DNA of 64,000 nt from Lepidodermella squamata. Taxonomy: Eukaryota > Gastrotricha. This document shows, piece after piece, positions 33,871-46,239 of this stretch. The notes beneath the pieces were generated by a model, which was not told the origin of the DNA, did no database searches, and saw only the letters and a list, made by a program, of their open reading frames with translations. Location: assembly GCA_047495785.1 (NCBI GenBank), contig JBLDXI010000042.1:3720001-3784000 (forward strand). Direction: 5' to 3'. Within the stretch, counting starts at the first letter, position 1. Every line of letters starts with the position of its first letter. Position numbers and translations under genes: made by a program.

Positions 33871-36832
33871 CTACCCAAGTCTGGTCTCGCAAATAAACCA
33901 GGTTTTAATGGTGCAATCGAGCGATGACCACCATCCTGTAAATAAGAAATAACTTGTAAATATGTTCGAGAATTCTTGAGATGACATACCTTCACCGTTA
34001 ACGTTGAAATAGCCGCAGAATGTTGCACTTGTGTATGTTCCAGGGTAGTTGGGCATCCAATTCGTATGCTCTAGATAGGGCTCGCCGCTTTCCCACGCCC
34101 AGCCTTTTGTTGTCGTATTCCAATACAAACCAATGTGATAATCAGGCATTTTGTACCATTGCTCTATTTCACAGTAGGTTGGAAGGGGAAATGCTTGAAT
34201 TCAGCAAAAGTTACCGCCCAATCGCATGAGCAATCCCATCAAGAAGTATTGTTCGTCTTTTGAGGTGATACTAACCAAGTACCAGCCATTTAACGCGCAA
34301 ATCGCATCAGCCTCAGCGTAGCTATTCGGAATCGTAAACAATTTGTAACAACTGCCTCGGAAATAATATGGACACCCTAATTCAAAGTTTCCATATTAAG
34401 GAGAATCATAAGCAAAATTCGACCCTTACAATCTTCCATGTTCATTTGGCACAAAGCGTTCCCAGTTTGCATTATTGACTCGACAGTCCAGTGGTATGGA
34501 TCAATTTGGGTCGACGTTTTAGTAATAGCTGCATACGGTGACTCGGGCAAATCGTAGGATTGGCCGATAGCCCAGTCAGATTCGGCTACAAAATTTCGTT
34601 CATTAATGGGATATAGTGAATTCATTACCAAATCATTGAATTCAGTACCAAACATCATTGAATTCTCTACCACACTATTCCAATCAGTTCCAAGTTCCCG
34701 ATTTTAAGGCCCAGCTTCTAACCCTAACCCTAACCCTAACCCTAGCCGAACCATAACCAAATCCTAACCCTAACCCTAACCAGTTAAATATAACCGAATA
34801 ACATGGCGAGGTGTTGAATTAAATGAAATTCATTAAGATTTTCCCTTCGTTTATAGGCGCCTAACTTACGACACATTGGTATGTCACAAGCCTCAGGCAA
34901 TCCTGTATCTTGGCGATAACACCACGGCTGATTCATAACGTTTTTATCCGGGCTTCGGCAAAACGCCATCGAGCTGTGCCAGTCGGGGAAACTCTGCCAC
35001 CAACCAGAGTAGTTGCCAGGGTTCCACGATTTGCAAGTCGCTCCGCTTACAGTGAGCGATTGGGTGCCCATGTATTCGCGACCAAGTGGGGTGAATCGGC
35101 ACGTTCTTGGGTATGACTGAGTTATTGCTGAAAAAGAACTCATGAGCTTGTGATAATCGCATGTTTGTAACTCGACTTACGAAACTCGCAAACTGCGTTG
35201 GTGATTGACGCGCAATTACCGTCGTTAAGCAATAAATACGACCCAGTACTGTCTTGCCTTCGAGTATTCGCAGGAATGCCACAGTTTTCACTGCCGCCGC
35301 CGTTGGGCTCTCCCGGATTCCACCCGCCAAAGTCGTAAATGAAGTTACTGTTGACCGCCACTCCATCGTTTAGTCCAGTCCAATTTCCCTCATGCCCAGC
35401 GTCAACATAATCGACCCAAGGCATGGCGGGTAGTGAAATACTAGCTGCGTAGAGGTAGCTACTTTTCCTCTTCCCGCCATCGGGTCGCGTAAATTTCCCG
35501 CCCATGCTTCTACACCAATTTTGCATGTTGTTGTAGTTCATTTGCTGAGCTCTTTGCATTACGAGGCATACATCGCGGTACCTGATGCCATATGGGCACC
35601 ACCCATCTCGAATATCTTTCACGTCGAATGTAACCGCATTAGGGGCGTTCAATTTTCCTGGAGTTCCTCGCCTGTGAAGCCAACACGTGTTGCCTGCTAC
35701 CGATTGAGGAAACCAGGCTCCGTGAACTGCATGCAAAAATTGGCGCATTTTCTTACGGCATTCCATCTCACTTTTCACATTAGGAAATCCAATGACATCA
35801 CCCCCGCCGAAGTCCAAGTTGATATGTGTTGTCATTGGTCGAGCGGAATGGACCTTTTCGAAACCCCAAACGTTTTCAGTCAGCTGCTTTAGATTGCTGT
35901 TGAATTCGCACATTTTGTACTTGAGAAAGCATTTTGTAGTCGCGTATTCGTAGATGAAGCCTACGCAACGGTCGCGATAAGTTCGATCGCATTTCTGCGA
36001 GCATTCGATAGGCGTCACAAGCGTAACCATGACAATATCGTTGCCAGGACAATCTCCTCGAAACGCTCGATAACCAGACACTTCTGTTAGCCGCAAAACA
36101 ACAAAAAGGTCATTCGCTTGAAGGTTAATCTAAAAATCTTACCATCTATTGGCCGCGGCCACAGCTGACTGTCGAAAAGCGCGTAACCTGTCCACCATTT
36201 TGCAACGTCTCCGTATTTATTTTGTAGAATCTTGTAAATATAAGACTTATTTTAATCCTTTTTCTTTTTTGCTTACATTGGTCTTTCAAGAATGACCGTT
36301 TGGACTTGGTTTCATTAAAACTATATATATTTTCATACCCGCTGTAAGCCAATTGTACCTGGTAAAGCCGATCTCGCTGTTCAGCGGTCTGGAACGTGAC
36401 CATTTCAGACATGAGCCTCTCCTCGCAAACTTGCCACGCATTTGATCGATATTTAGGAATCGAGTCCATGAAGTAGCATTTTCGCATTTTGAGATCCGCC
36501 TCCCATCCAGCTGGGCAGAACAGCTTTTTGAAGTACATGTTATGAAGCATACCAGTGTTGTCAACCATTAGATCAGGCAAAGGTTCAGCTAAATCAGGGT
36601 GGTAGTACAGCTTACAGCTGTTGAGTTCTTGGCTAAACGCAATGCTGCTCGCGTTTTTCAACAACGCATAGATGAAACATTGCCCCGGTGACGAGGCTTT
36701 GATGTCGAAAGCTGGCTCTAATGATCTTGGTAGCCTGTTCGATAGCTCAGGGTACGTCTGCCATACTTGCTCGTTTTCCTGAGCCGAAGCGGATAGGAAA
36801 CAGCATATTGCTAAAGTTGCCAGTCTTAGCAT
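33871..36832 (-). CDS. Secreted PAN / C-type lectin / kringle mosaic protein
   Basis: Eight minus-strand exons: 36832-36277, about 36208-36143, 36083-35181, 35127-34870, 34585-34430, 34376-34215, 34163-33990 and 33935-33871, near 779 residues. Every junction is phase 1, typical of shuffled extracellular modules. Order: signal peptide (MLRLATLAICCFLSASA); a C-type-lectin-like region (CPAGWEADLKMRKCYF, WQVC, then WWTGYALF); PAN/apple-like domains; a C-type lectin domain with the mannose-type EPN motif (GGWNPGEPNGGGSENCG) and LNDGNC; a kringle (TPLGREYMGTQSLTVSGATC, PDWHSSMAFCRSPD, QPWCY, then ACDIPMC); and a last C-type lectin (CPYYFRGSCYKLF to TWFICETRLG, stop). Only the start of exon 2 is uncertain: a stronger acceptor at 36231 breaks the frame. 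Probably a sugar-binding extracellular or immune protein. Confidence 0.8.
34718..34782. repeat. Interstitial telomeric CCCTAA repeat inside an intron
   Basis: Uninterrupted CCCTAA units (34718-34744), a short degenerate gap, then more units to 34782. The tract lies within the 284-bp intron between the kringle exon and the next exon of the mosaic gene. Confidence 0.9.
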
Positions 36833-37440
36833 TAGAATTGTACTGACTCAGCGGGTGTTTTTTATTAACGCTTGCCCTGCAGTTATGGACGTCTTTTCAA
36901 AGGGGTAGCAGCGCATTGCGATTCCGCATTTCTAAATCGATATATTTGTTTTTTTAGACTTCTTCAAATCCAGAAATCTCACCTTTGGTGCGCTAATGGG
37001 TGTGATAATTTGAGTTCTCTTATGTTAATAATTCGCAATAAAAACGCAGAAAAGCGTCGCCAGCCGAATAAATCGGGAAAAATGTTTTCGACCAAAACAA
37101 GGCGAATCTAGGACTAATTCGATAGACACCCATGTAGGTACTTTTTAAGCAATTTAGATATTGGATATTGGATATAATGAAAAACGCGGATGAAAATCTT
37201 TGCTTTTACCCACAATTTCATTCAATGATCAACATGAGATTTGCGTAATTGTACTTGTGGTACTGACGAAATACTGCAAATACCACTAAGTGCTTATCCA
37301 AAGTTGAATTACCAAAACACGATGAAATTGCTATCCCTTCAGGCATTTCACTTTCTTAATGGCACTGACAGCCAGAAAATATTTACCTGGGCCACTATTT
37401 CAGATTTCAGAGTGCGGTTATTAAACTAGCAACTAGCCCA

Positions 37441-37691
37441 ACCTTTAATCTGGGTTAGTAAATGAACGCGCATTGGTCAGTTTCGTGGGAAATGTCGTGG
37501 GCTACGCGGGAATATCGGGCGATAAAAATGCATTCGCTCGGGAGCTATTATTCGATATTATGATGTTCTCGATCGAGGAACTCTCCACGAAAACACCAGC
37601 GGGAAGAAGCCTGGCGATGCATCTAGTGGAAACATACCGAAAGGTTTCGCCTGGAACCTGCAAAAGAGGCGGCTATTTAGTTTTGAAATGA
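37441..37691 (+). CDS. Possible terminal exon of an unknown gene
   Basis: A stretch with codon-like composition encodes about 80 residues (VSFVGNVVGYAGISGDKNAF, then SIEELSTKTPAGRSLAMHLV, then KRGGYLVLK) and ends in TGA at 37689-37691. It has no ATG of its own but follows a TCTGGGTTAG acceptor-like site. No upstream exon could be placed with confidence and no family is recognised. It may be spurious. Confidence 0.25.
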
Positions 37692-38918
37692 GGAGTGTCG
37701 TACCCCCAGTTCGACAGGAAAAGTGGAAAAAAACCTATAAAACCACAGTGGACCCTTTGGTCATAAAATTAAGGCCCGACAATACCCCCTAGTTCGAGGA
37801 TCCTACTTCACGCACTGATGTTGGCCGTACAGTAGCCTACCGTAGACCTAAATCTGCCTGACTGGGGACGCTGAGATACAGTATGATCCCGTCTTGCTTA
37901 AGCAGGCAATTGTCTGGTGTAATCAGTGAATTCATTTGGAACCGAAAAAATGTAATGTGGAACCAAGAAAAAGTGCGCACGCTGATTGGTCAATCCATAT
38001 TGACTATTGGAATGACATTAAAAAGCATTATGGTCGTGCTTTCCACTGAAAAATTAATAATAAAAGATGACCTTGCCACATCAGTTGCAAGGTTTCTAAT
38101 AAACTCGGCTGTAAATCCCACGTAAATCGTGGTCAAATGCTCAAGAGCATCAAGAGAGCCAATAGCATTAAGATGTTTTCAATGTGCATATTTCACGTGA
38201 ACGGGCCCATGTGAACGGGTGAATCCACGTTATACCGCAAGAGTCGCATATACTGATGAAAAATCTATATTTGGATAATATAAACTTGAGCCAACTACAC
38301 ACCGCTTCACTATCCCCGCACGCCAACAATTCTATTTTTAGCTCAATAACGAAAAAATTGTCGCCTGTCATGAGAGTTGCTTGTTTCCACGTGAAAAGCA
38401 AAAGCCAGCATGAATGATGCAATAATTTGTATCACCCACAAAATAAATCACTGGCTTCTTGTAGCAATTATATTTCATACCCACATACCCACGTACCCAC
38501 GGCTATTTTCTCGACTTTGAAATCTTCAAAATTTGCATTGTCTGTTTATCCTATGACGAATTTGCTTGTTTTTGTCAGAGGAACGGGTATGTGTCGCAGT
38601 GGCTGCTGTTTTTGCACTATTTAACACGCTTGAAATTATAAATGAGGTTGTTTTTTTCCATTGTAAGAACCAGACACGAAACGATTTTGACGACAATTGA
38701 TGCTATAACTACCATTGTACGGCGACATTTACGCCGTCAAAATGCATCATTCCATTCATAAAATGTCGTGCGGCTGATTTTTTTCGACGGTCACGCCACT
38801 CTGCAGGTTCGCGCGAGTATTTAGGTTATCATCAAACCCCTCACCTCCCATCATTGTGAACCTTAAGTAAAAGCTGGAAATAACCGCTGAATAAGTTATA
38901 CTACTATAATAAACGTCG

Positions 38919-40634
38919 ATGGAAGTCGACAACGGCGCAGTTAGGCTTTTATCTCTATCAATCAGCAGTTTCGAAGAATCATGTCGCAACGACATCGGGC
39001 TATGCATTGGAAATGGCAGTCCGTTAGATATCGATCCTGAAGATGACGATTGCTTTGAAGCCAATCCTATTCCGATTTCTCACATGAGCAGCGTCATGGC
39101 AGATGGCGGTATCAATAACTGGCCACAAAAGATGATATGCGATTCGGCAACAGACAGCGGATTTGGTATGCGTAAGCTTTTGATAATTTAGTATTCTTAG
39201 CGGCGCCAATATTTACCGCTGGGAACTTATTAAGTGTACCTCATTGATTAAGTCGACTTTATCGACTAAGACAGCTTCGAAATTGACTTTGAATTTCAAA
39301 AGTTGGAGAAAGAAAACGCAAGTAAATCGCGGAAAGGAGAAGTATTGGATTAATACGTATACAGGGTCACAAAGGAAACAGTGGACAACTTCCTCGAAAT
39401 GACATTATAAACATACATCGAATGGGGCACTGCACGCGTTAGCGCTGTGCAACTGGGTGTAACCACCCTGAACCCTGAACCAACTGTCGATCAGCAGTCA
39501 GAAGTAAAGAAAATTGTTCTAGCCGTAGCGTTGAAGTGATACTTTTTGAGTAGCTAAAGCAAGAAAGGACGTTTTTCCGCCATGAAATGATGCTTAAACA
39601 GTATAAGCAATAAAACTGCGTTTCTGTTTACTTTACGCAGTTGCACCAGTGTTGGGAATCTGAAAATCAGGGACTTCGATGTGACTGCAAGGACTGCATT
39701 AGAGGCATTTTTTTCTATGTTATTAGAGAAACCAGTCTATCATGATCTTACAACGCTCCAAACTCGACTTGGTCCAACACCATCCTTCGATTCCGCGATA
39801 ATTTCCATGAACGCGGTCGGTTACCAGCAACCCGTTGATTGGCAAGTGCGTCAATCTTGGCCGATGGCAGCACCTAGCTACCATCCAGTATCGCTGATCG
39901 ACGGCGCCTATGTCGTCATTGAACCGGAACAAAGCGAAGCCGCCTATCCTTGGATGACATTCGAAAAGGAGCTAGAACGCGAGGGTTTCGTCGTCAACCC
40001 TTTCTTCGTGATGGTATGATGGAGATTACACACATAGGTAATAGGATCCTTATTTTCATTTTCTGTAGCCGAATGAAGTCGCGCAAACAACCCCAGCACC
40101 ATTTGTCGAGCCGGTTCCGTTACCCGTGAAGCCCCTAATTCAATTTCAAAAGCCGCCCGGTCAAAACTTGTGGCTATGGTGAGCTTTCTAGTCTAGAATA
40201 TTGATTTTCCCAGAAGCTTCAATGTTGCATTTTAGGCAATTTTTACTTCAACTGCTGATCGACCCGGAAAATTACGAGTCGCTTATCCACTGGACTGGCG
40301 ACGAACCATGGCAGTTCAAAATTGCCGAGCCGGAAGCCGTAGCTCGTTTATGGGGTATGTGTTCGTTTTATTCAAGGTATAGCCAGAACTTATTAATTAC
40401 GTGATCTTAGGTGAGTACAAGGCGAAGCCAAAGATGAATTATGAAAAAATGGCTCGGTCGATTCGAACGTACTATGGTCGCGAACTAGTGAAGAAAAATA
40501 ACAGCAAAGCCGCGGCGCCTACCATCTACTACTTCGGTCCAGGATCTAAAGGGCCGATCGCCAAACTATTGGGCAGTGAAATGACCTTCGATCGACTAAT
40601 CAGCATTACGGGCGCGAATCCACATCGTGGCTAG
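38919..40634 (+). CDS. ETS-family transcription factor
   Basis: Secure exons are 39641-40013, 40069-40178, 40236-40354 and 40411-40634, with introns of 55-57 bp and matching phases (0, 2, 1). They encode an ETS winged-helix DNA-binding domain near the C-terminus: LWLWQFLLQLLIDPENYESL, WTGDEPWQFKI, AEPEAVARLWG, then KPKMNYEKMARSIRTYYGRE, holding the Arg residues that contact GGAA sites. A first exon starting at ATG 38919 (acidic, PEDDDCFE) probably belongs to it. However, both plausible donors (39165 and 39171) are phase 1 while the exon at 39641 needs phase 2, so a small exon may be missing between them. No Pointed domain is seen. AATAAA lies at 40939. Confidence 0.85.
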
Positions 40635-40938
40635 ATAGCATCGTGTGCCAATTGCACCACAACAACAAACTAGACCAATAATTTACCCTTGTAGCGGTAT
40701 TAACTGACACATTAGCGACTTCTTCAATCCCAATGGTCATGTAATGCCCATGGTTCTTTTTTATCCTTACAAGTTTCAAAAACTGAAGTTCACCTTAGTC
40801 GGTAGTCTTTATTTCCGAGCTATTTTATATTTGGAGGTCTGCTGAGATATGCATGTACTTGAAATGGGTGCTGTGAATACCTATAAAGTTCAATCGGTAA
40901 TGCTCAGCTAAATTGTCGCTTACGAATTGCGTATATTC

Positions 40939-40944
40939 AATAAA
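40939..40944 (+). terminator. Polyadenylation signal of the ETS gene
   Basis: AATAAA lies about 300 bases after the ETS stop. Confidence 0.5.
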
Positions 40945-41671
40945 GCGTTAAAATTCAATGCCATCCAAATTTGGAGAATTATCATAGTTGTGAATAGCTG
41001 ACAAGTTGATCTCGCTACAGTACTCACTGTCATTTTTGATTGTCACGAAATTCACGCGTCTGATTTCGTAAATATATTTTCGTAGGATCCAACGAATCCA
41101 ACGAACAGTTTCACGATTGGCTGCATGAAATCAGGGATATGAGATATGTCCTTACACAGCAGCAATCTGAATGGCAGATAAATTAGGTTAAAATATAACA
41201 GGCCTAATGACTTCGTTCAGCAGCGTTTCTTCTAAGAGCGTTTCTATTTAAGAGGTCTAACAGCAAGAGCTAACGATTCAATTAGTTTTTTTCCCGAATA
41301 GCCCGAATCCCTTGGAACCAACATGACCAATTTATCGCTGAGAATGAATCTTACAGGTATTTAACTTTTTTATTTACCATGTATAAAGTTATTCCCCACA
41401 AGCAACAAGAAAGAAAGGGGATATTAGGGCGGTTGGGGGCAGGGGTGTGACTTGGATTTTTTCGCGTTAATATGGTTAGAGTTAATAGGTAAGATTATGG
41501 TTAGAGTTTCATAGGCTTTCAACAATGATGGAACATTTTTCATTCCTCAATGAGGCCATAGGAACAATTGAGGATTACTGGGGCATAATAAGGTATCAAT
41601 TTCCAGCACTGAAACGAGGCCGTAGAAGGAAAGTCTTTCGTCAGCAATCTGTCGGCGAAAATCGGTGGTCG

Positions 41672-44342
41672 CTACGACGCAACAAGTACAGCATAGACAT
41701 TCAACACGAAAAACGCGTCGATGAGGACGAGAAAAGCCGACACGTCAAATGCCCGGGCGTAGCTTGTTGTCACATTGAAAACAGCGATTTCGCCATCATA
41801 ATCCATCAGAAGCGGATAATGAGCGGTTACTGCCAACATTACCGCTTCATATAGAACTAAAGTTCCCGTCAATCCGCATAGAACCAGGATGTATTCAGCC
41901 AAAAGAACTGACTCCGCTGTATCAGGGATTGCACGGAGGACATCGGCTTGCGAAACTATCAGGCTGAGCAGGATCGTCCCCGTGAATACTGGTCGGTCAG
42001 GAACATCAGGACGAAATAAGAAAGATCCAAAAACCAGAACTGTAAGTATGGCACACGGTGCCATATCGTTCACGATAACAGGATTCGGATTTCGCGAGAA
42101 AGCCACAGTGAAACGAGCATAGCTTGATGTCGAATTTCGCCTCAATAACGAGCTTGTAATGCCATGAGTAGAGCCAGCCGAATCGAGCGTCCACAGTTCG
42201 TTGCTGAAGGACTGGTCGAAATTTAGCCTAGTCCCTCCGAATAGCAAGAATTTATCAGCCTCGTCGAGTAAGAACGTGAAGTCGCATGTTTGCGAGTCGA
42301 ACGGGAATTTTCGCAATTTCAAGGCGCATGCCGATTTGATGACGCCGAAACGAAGCCAATGGAAAAATAGCGTACGATTCGGGGTCGTAGGGTAGTAAGC
42401 AATTTGCGTCTGCTCTTTGAACCCTGACTCCATGTAAACGTCAGTCGAGGTGTTTGCGAAGCGCATACTTGGAACCCATATTTGATTGCGGTTCACGGAG
42501 TAAACGCGATCTGCTTCTTCCACATTGGGTGCTGTAACATCTGCGGAGCAAGTGAAAACAACCCATTGAACAGTTAGCGTGACACCAGCTAGAATCTGGC
42601 GGGATTTTGCGTCGATATCCTCTAGTGTATTCAATTGCATGGTGATATAGATTTTCGTCCCATAGTCTGGAGACCTGATTCAAGCAAAAATGATTTTTGT
42701 ATATTTTTGAGGTCATCCTTCTGAAAATTTGAAATCATAAATTTTATTGATATCCAAATGGCCACTAAGTCAAATCTGTCATAATAAGCCTAATACACAT
42801 AGACCGCGAATTATGATTTGGTGTTCAAAGTAAACCTAACCAGGGTCAAGTAGTCTACCATACTTTAGTAAGGATGGCTCACCTGACGGTGGGATTCAGG
42901 TATGGGCAAGGTATCAAATCGCTGATCTGAAGCAGCGGAATTACGTTGCCATCTAACAAATTCGGTATACCGAAGTCTGAGGAATTTGTAATGAAGTCAA
43001 ACGTTCTTAATGCTGCCATAGTTGGCTGTGGCACCGTCGTGGTTGCTTCCAATGTAGTGGTAGCTGAGGATGTGGTTGGCGCTAACACTGTCGTTGAAGA
43101 AGTGCTAGTAAATGTCGCTGTAAGTGTGGTCGTCGATGTCGTGAGAGTAGATGTAGTAACGGTGGTAGCGCTGGACGTCGTCAAGGTCGATGTCGTAGGG
43201 GTCGAAGTTGACCTGGCAGTTGTTGTAGTAGTGGTAGGGGTGGTTGATGACGTTGAAATTGAGGTTGAGGTTGTGCTAGAACTAGTCGATTTGGTCGTCG
43301 TCGGGCCCGTCGTAGTCGGCGTGGGGGTGGTCGATGTCATAGTGCTTGACGTAGTCGATGGCGATGTTGTCGTCGTCGTGCTCGTTCTTGTTGTCGATGT
43401 GCTTGTTGGCGGTGAGCAGTCGTAAACAGCTACATAATATAGGTCGAATGTATCCGAGTATTGTCCACTGCGTCCACCTATTCCAAGTATTTTTGGTCCC
43501 GAGAATGAGTTCGAAATCTTCACAGGTGAAGGCGTGCTGTTATATGGCCCAAAACAAGTACCATTTTGCAAACACATCGCCATCTGAAAATCAGATGCTA
43601 TATATTTTAAACATGTCATTCATGTTTGTTGCTACTCATACTGATATGTAAGATCCGTTTAGAACTCGTAGTTGATGAATGACAAAGTTGTTTGCGAACC
43701 AAGGTTTCAGAGGGATCGAACCTTTGTAGAGTAGCTGAGTGGCACTACCTGGTGTCTGATAAATGGATGCGTCCATATATTTGGTGTATGGGCTGTATCG
43801 AGCAGCAAATCCCTGGTATATGGTTTCATTCGTCCCGTAATAGGTATCTTGAAAATATCCGATATGCAGGAGGCATCAAATACATATTCATTATACCTCC
43901 ATTTGGTGGCCTGCCAAGTGTTGAATTTCTGGCAATCGATAACATGAAGCCATCAGCATTATCTCCATTGGAAGATGCTGTAAAAGCCATCACTTCGATG
44001 TAAAAATCGTCTGTGGTGAAAGGCTTATAGTTCAATTACTATTAGCCTTCAAAGGTACTCCAAGTCAAACTCTCAAACCTGTTTGTTCCACAGTCCCGTT
44101 TCACGCCATGCGTCGCCTTCTGATGTAAGACGGGTAGTGTTCGCAGGCTGGCCGGTTAAATTCAGACCGGCCATCGGCCAGTATTCCCAATAAGTAGGAA
44201 TGTCCGTATTGTGATTTATCAGTGACCACCTTGGGACCAAAGTTCCGCATGAGAGCACTCCAACTTGGCCGTTGACGTTACCTGTCACAGTCAGTAACAC
44301 CATGGTTGACATAATGCATGAAAGAAGATTGAATTTTATCAT
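41672..44342 (-). CDS. Lectin-like / mucin / Cys-loop channel chimeric receptor, copy A
   Basis: Five minus-strand exons, 44342-44079, 44026-43897, 43847-43642, 43583-42883 and 42674-41672, give 767 residues with consistent phases (0,1,0,2). Signal peptide about 1-26. Residues about 27-255 look like a concanavalin-fold L-type-lectin domain: WRETGLWNKQ, DDFYIEV, ADGF, WFANNFVIHQLRVLNGSY, a C-x5-C (CLQNGTC), then GIGGRSGQYSDTFDLYYVAV. A Thr/Ser-rich linker of about 135 residues follows. From about 390 comes a pentameric ligand-gated channel: a ligand-binding domain with Cys-loop CALKLRKFPFDSQTC (13 residues between cysteines), then M1-M4 with M2 around PVFTGTILLSLIVSQADVL. The M3-M4 loop is very short (about 25-30 residues). 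The ligand is unknown. No PAR motif of anion channels is seen before M2, so ion choice is open. Confidence 0.85.
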
Positions 44343-44971
44343 TGTTGTCTTATCGCAGTGAATTTTCTGAACTGAATCGCAGCCCTGTCAGTGTTTTCCT
44401 GGACCTTGCAGAACTCTGCGACCATATCCTCCCACTGATTCATGCGCCTAATGTCCAATCTCAATTATCCACAAATATAACAGGCTCGTAAAAGGACTCT
44501 TAGCGACCGTTTGATAGAAAAAAACATAAAAAATGTATGCGACCTCTATATAAAGTTCATGTTGAGTTGCTTACTATAGATGAATATTTCGGACCATTTG
44601 TTTTTTGAACGTGTGTAAACACACAGCGAAATTGTCTGACATGGTGTTTTTCGCGTTGTCATCACTGGGTTCGCTTTGGACACCCTATAAATAGTGGAGG
44701 TGTCGTGCACTTCTGAGTAAACAACACTGCACCCACATGCACACCCACCTGAAATAAACTGAACTTAGAGCTTCAAAATTACATCGCTATCTGCGAGAGC
44801 AGACACAGAATGCATAAGCTTAGAGAGATAGAGATAGACTAGCCGTCGAAGTAGATCACAGAGGGCTTCCGTCTAACAGTCCACCGAAAAAAGCATCACT
44901 TAAAATAAGTCGTGCCGAGGCGGATTGTTCGCCCATCAAAAATTTCCTTTTTGCGGAGTAACTAGTACCGC

Positions 44972-45833
44972 CAGTGTATTATACCAACCGGTTTTAATTC
45001 TGAAAAAACCGACCACCAGTTTAAACCAGTTTATACCGGTAAAAAACACCGGTTTTTATTAATTTTACTAAACATTGGATTTGGCCAAGTAGAGTGTCGA
45101 ACAGCTCAAATTCCTTAGCTCACATCAACATTTCGACTGCACCACGTTAATCTACGCGAAAAACTGCATAGTTTGATGTATTACTCGACTATTATTATGG
45201 AAAAATATCCAAAATTTTTTGGATGCAATAAAGCAATAAAAATTAAAAAATTAGGTAATTATCTCCGGATCTAGGATAGCTATGAAAATTCTGAAAAATG
45301 GATTGAATTCCCCGTGCAAACGTTACTAAGGGTGATCTTGAGATCAAAAGACGCGGTCTTGCCGATTCTTTTGAAAAAAAGAATTTTTACCATCTCCCGC
45401 TCGTCAATTAGATAACCGGAAGTGAATTTTGATTTTGCGATATTTTCTTTATTTTACCGAATTTCGCAGAGGAATTTGGGTTGTAATCTGAGTAATCTGA
45501 ACACGCTGAGCGCATTAGTTTCTTCACTGGGATTATCGATTATCGATTTTACGATGAATGATTGATTTTGAATTTTCTGAAAATCAAAAGTTTTTTGAAT
45601 ACCTGAAACGGACTAATGACCCTTCACAACAAGAATTAGCGATGACTATGATAACTAATGCTATACCTGATCTCGTGACTGCATCGGGTGTCAACACTTT
45701 GAGCTAGGACGACACATTTTCTATGCTTCTTTACCATCTAGTCCTTGGATGTGCATGTTTGAATAAAAACCGGTTTATACCGGTACCGGTGTAAACCGGT
45801 ATAAACTGGTTTGAGTTTAAACCGAATACACTG
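44972..45833. mobile_element. Non-autonomous hAT-type element
   Basis: An 862-bp insertion between receptor copies A and B. It is flanked by a perfect 8-bp target duplication AGTACCGC (44964-44971 and 45834-45841). The ends are inverted: CAGTGTATT at the left and AATACACTG at the right, matching the CAGTG-type hAT terminus. Subterminal regions on both sides are packed with inverted CCGGT-containing words such as AACCAGTTTATACCGGT. No transposase is encoded, so it must be moved by an hAT enzyme from elsewhere. Confidence 0.85.
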
Positions 45834-46239
45834 AGTACCGCCTTGTGCATGGATTTCTCATCTGGCCAATTTTGATTATCCATTCTTGACATCATTTGAC
45901 CAATGTCACACCTTTGGCAAGTCAAAGACATCCCATTTCACGTTAAATATGTTTATTTACAGCCGGTTACTTACCGCAGTCACGTGCCTGCGTACATTCA
46001 TCAATCGAGATTACAAAGGAGGCTGGATATGATACAGCAAGTAAATAGGTAATAATTGTAATATCAATATGGAAAGGTAAACTGGACGATGCTAAGACCT
46101 AAGCATTCGGATATATCGTACCCAATATCCAAGTTGTCGTTAGAAAGTTTCTCCTCTGAAGTCAGATTTTGATAAATAAATAGTCATAAATCGAAAGATA
46201 AAGAATAAAGACTTTCAACTCCAGCTCCATCCTCACTGA

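Noticed and set aside
42946-43425. Val-rich open frame on the plus strand (also 48053-48298 and 54786-55103)
   Set aside because: These are antisense shadows of the Thr/Ser repeats in the receptor stalks; ACN codons read in reverse give Val/Gly.
41672-44342. Lectin-like part and channel part as two neighbouring genes
   Set aside because: In copies A, B and C the same phase-2 donor and acceptor restore a continuous frame, and the channel exon has no signal peptide.
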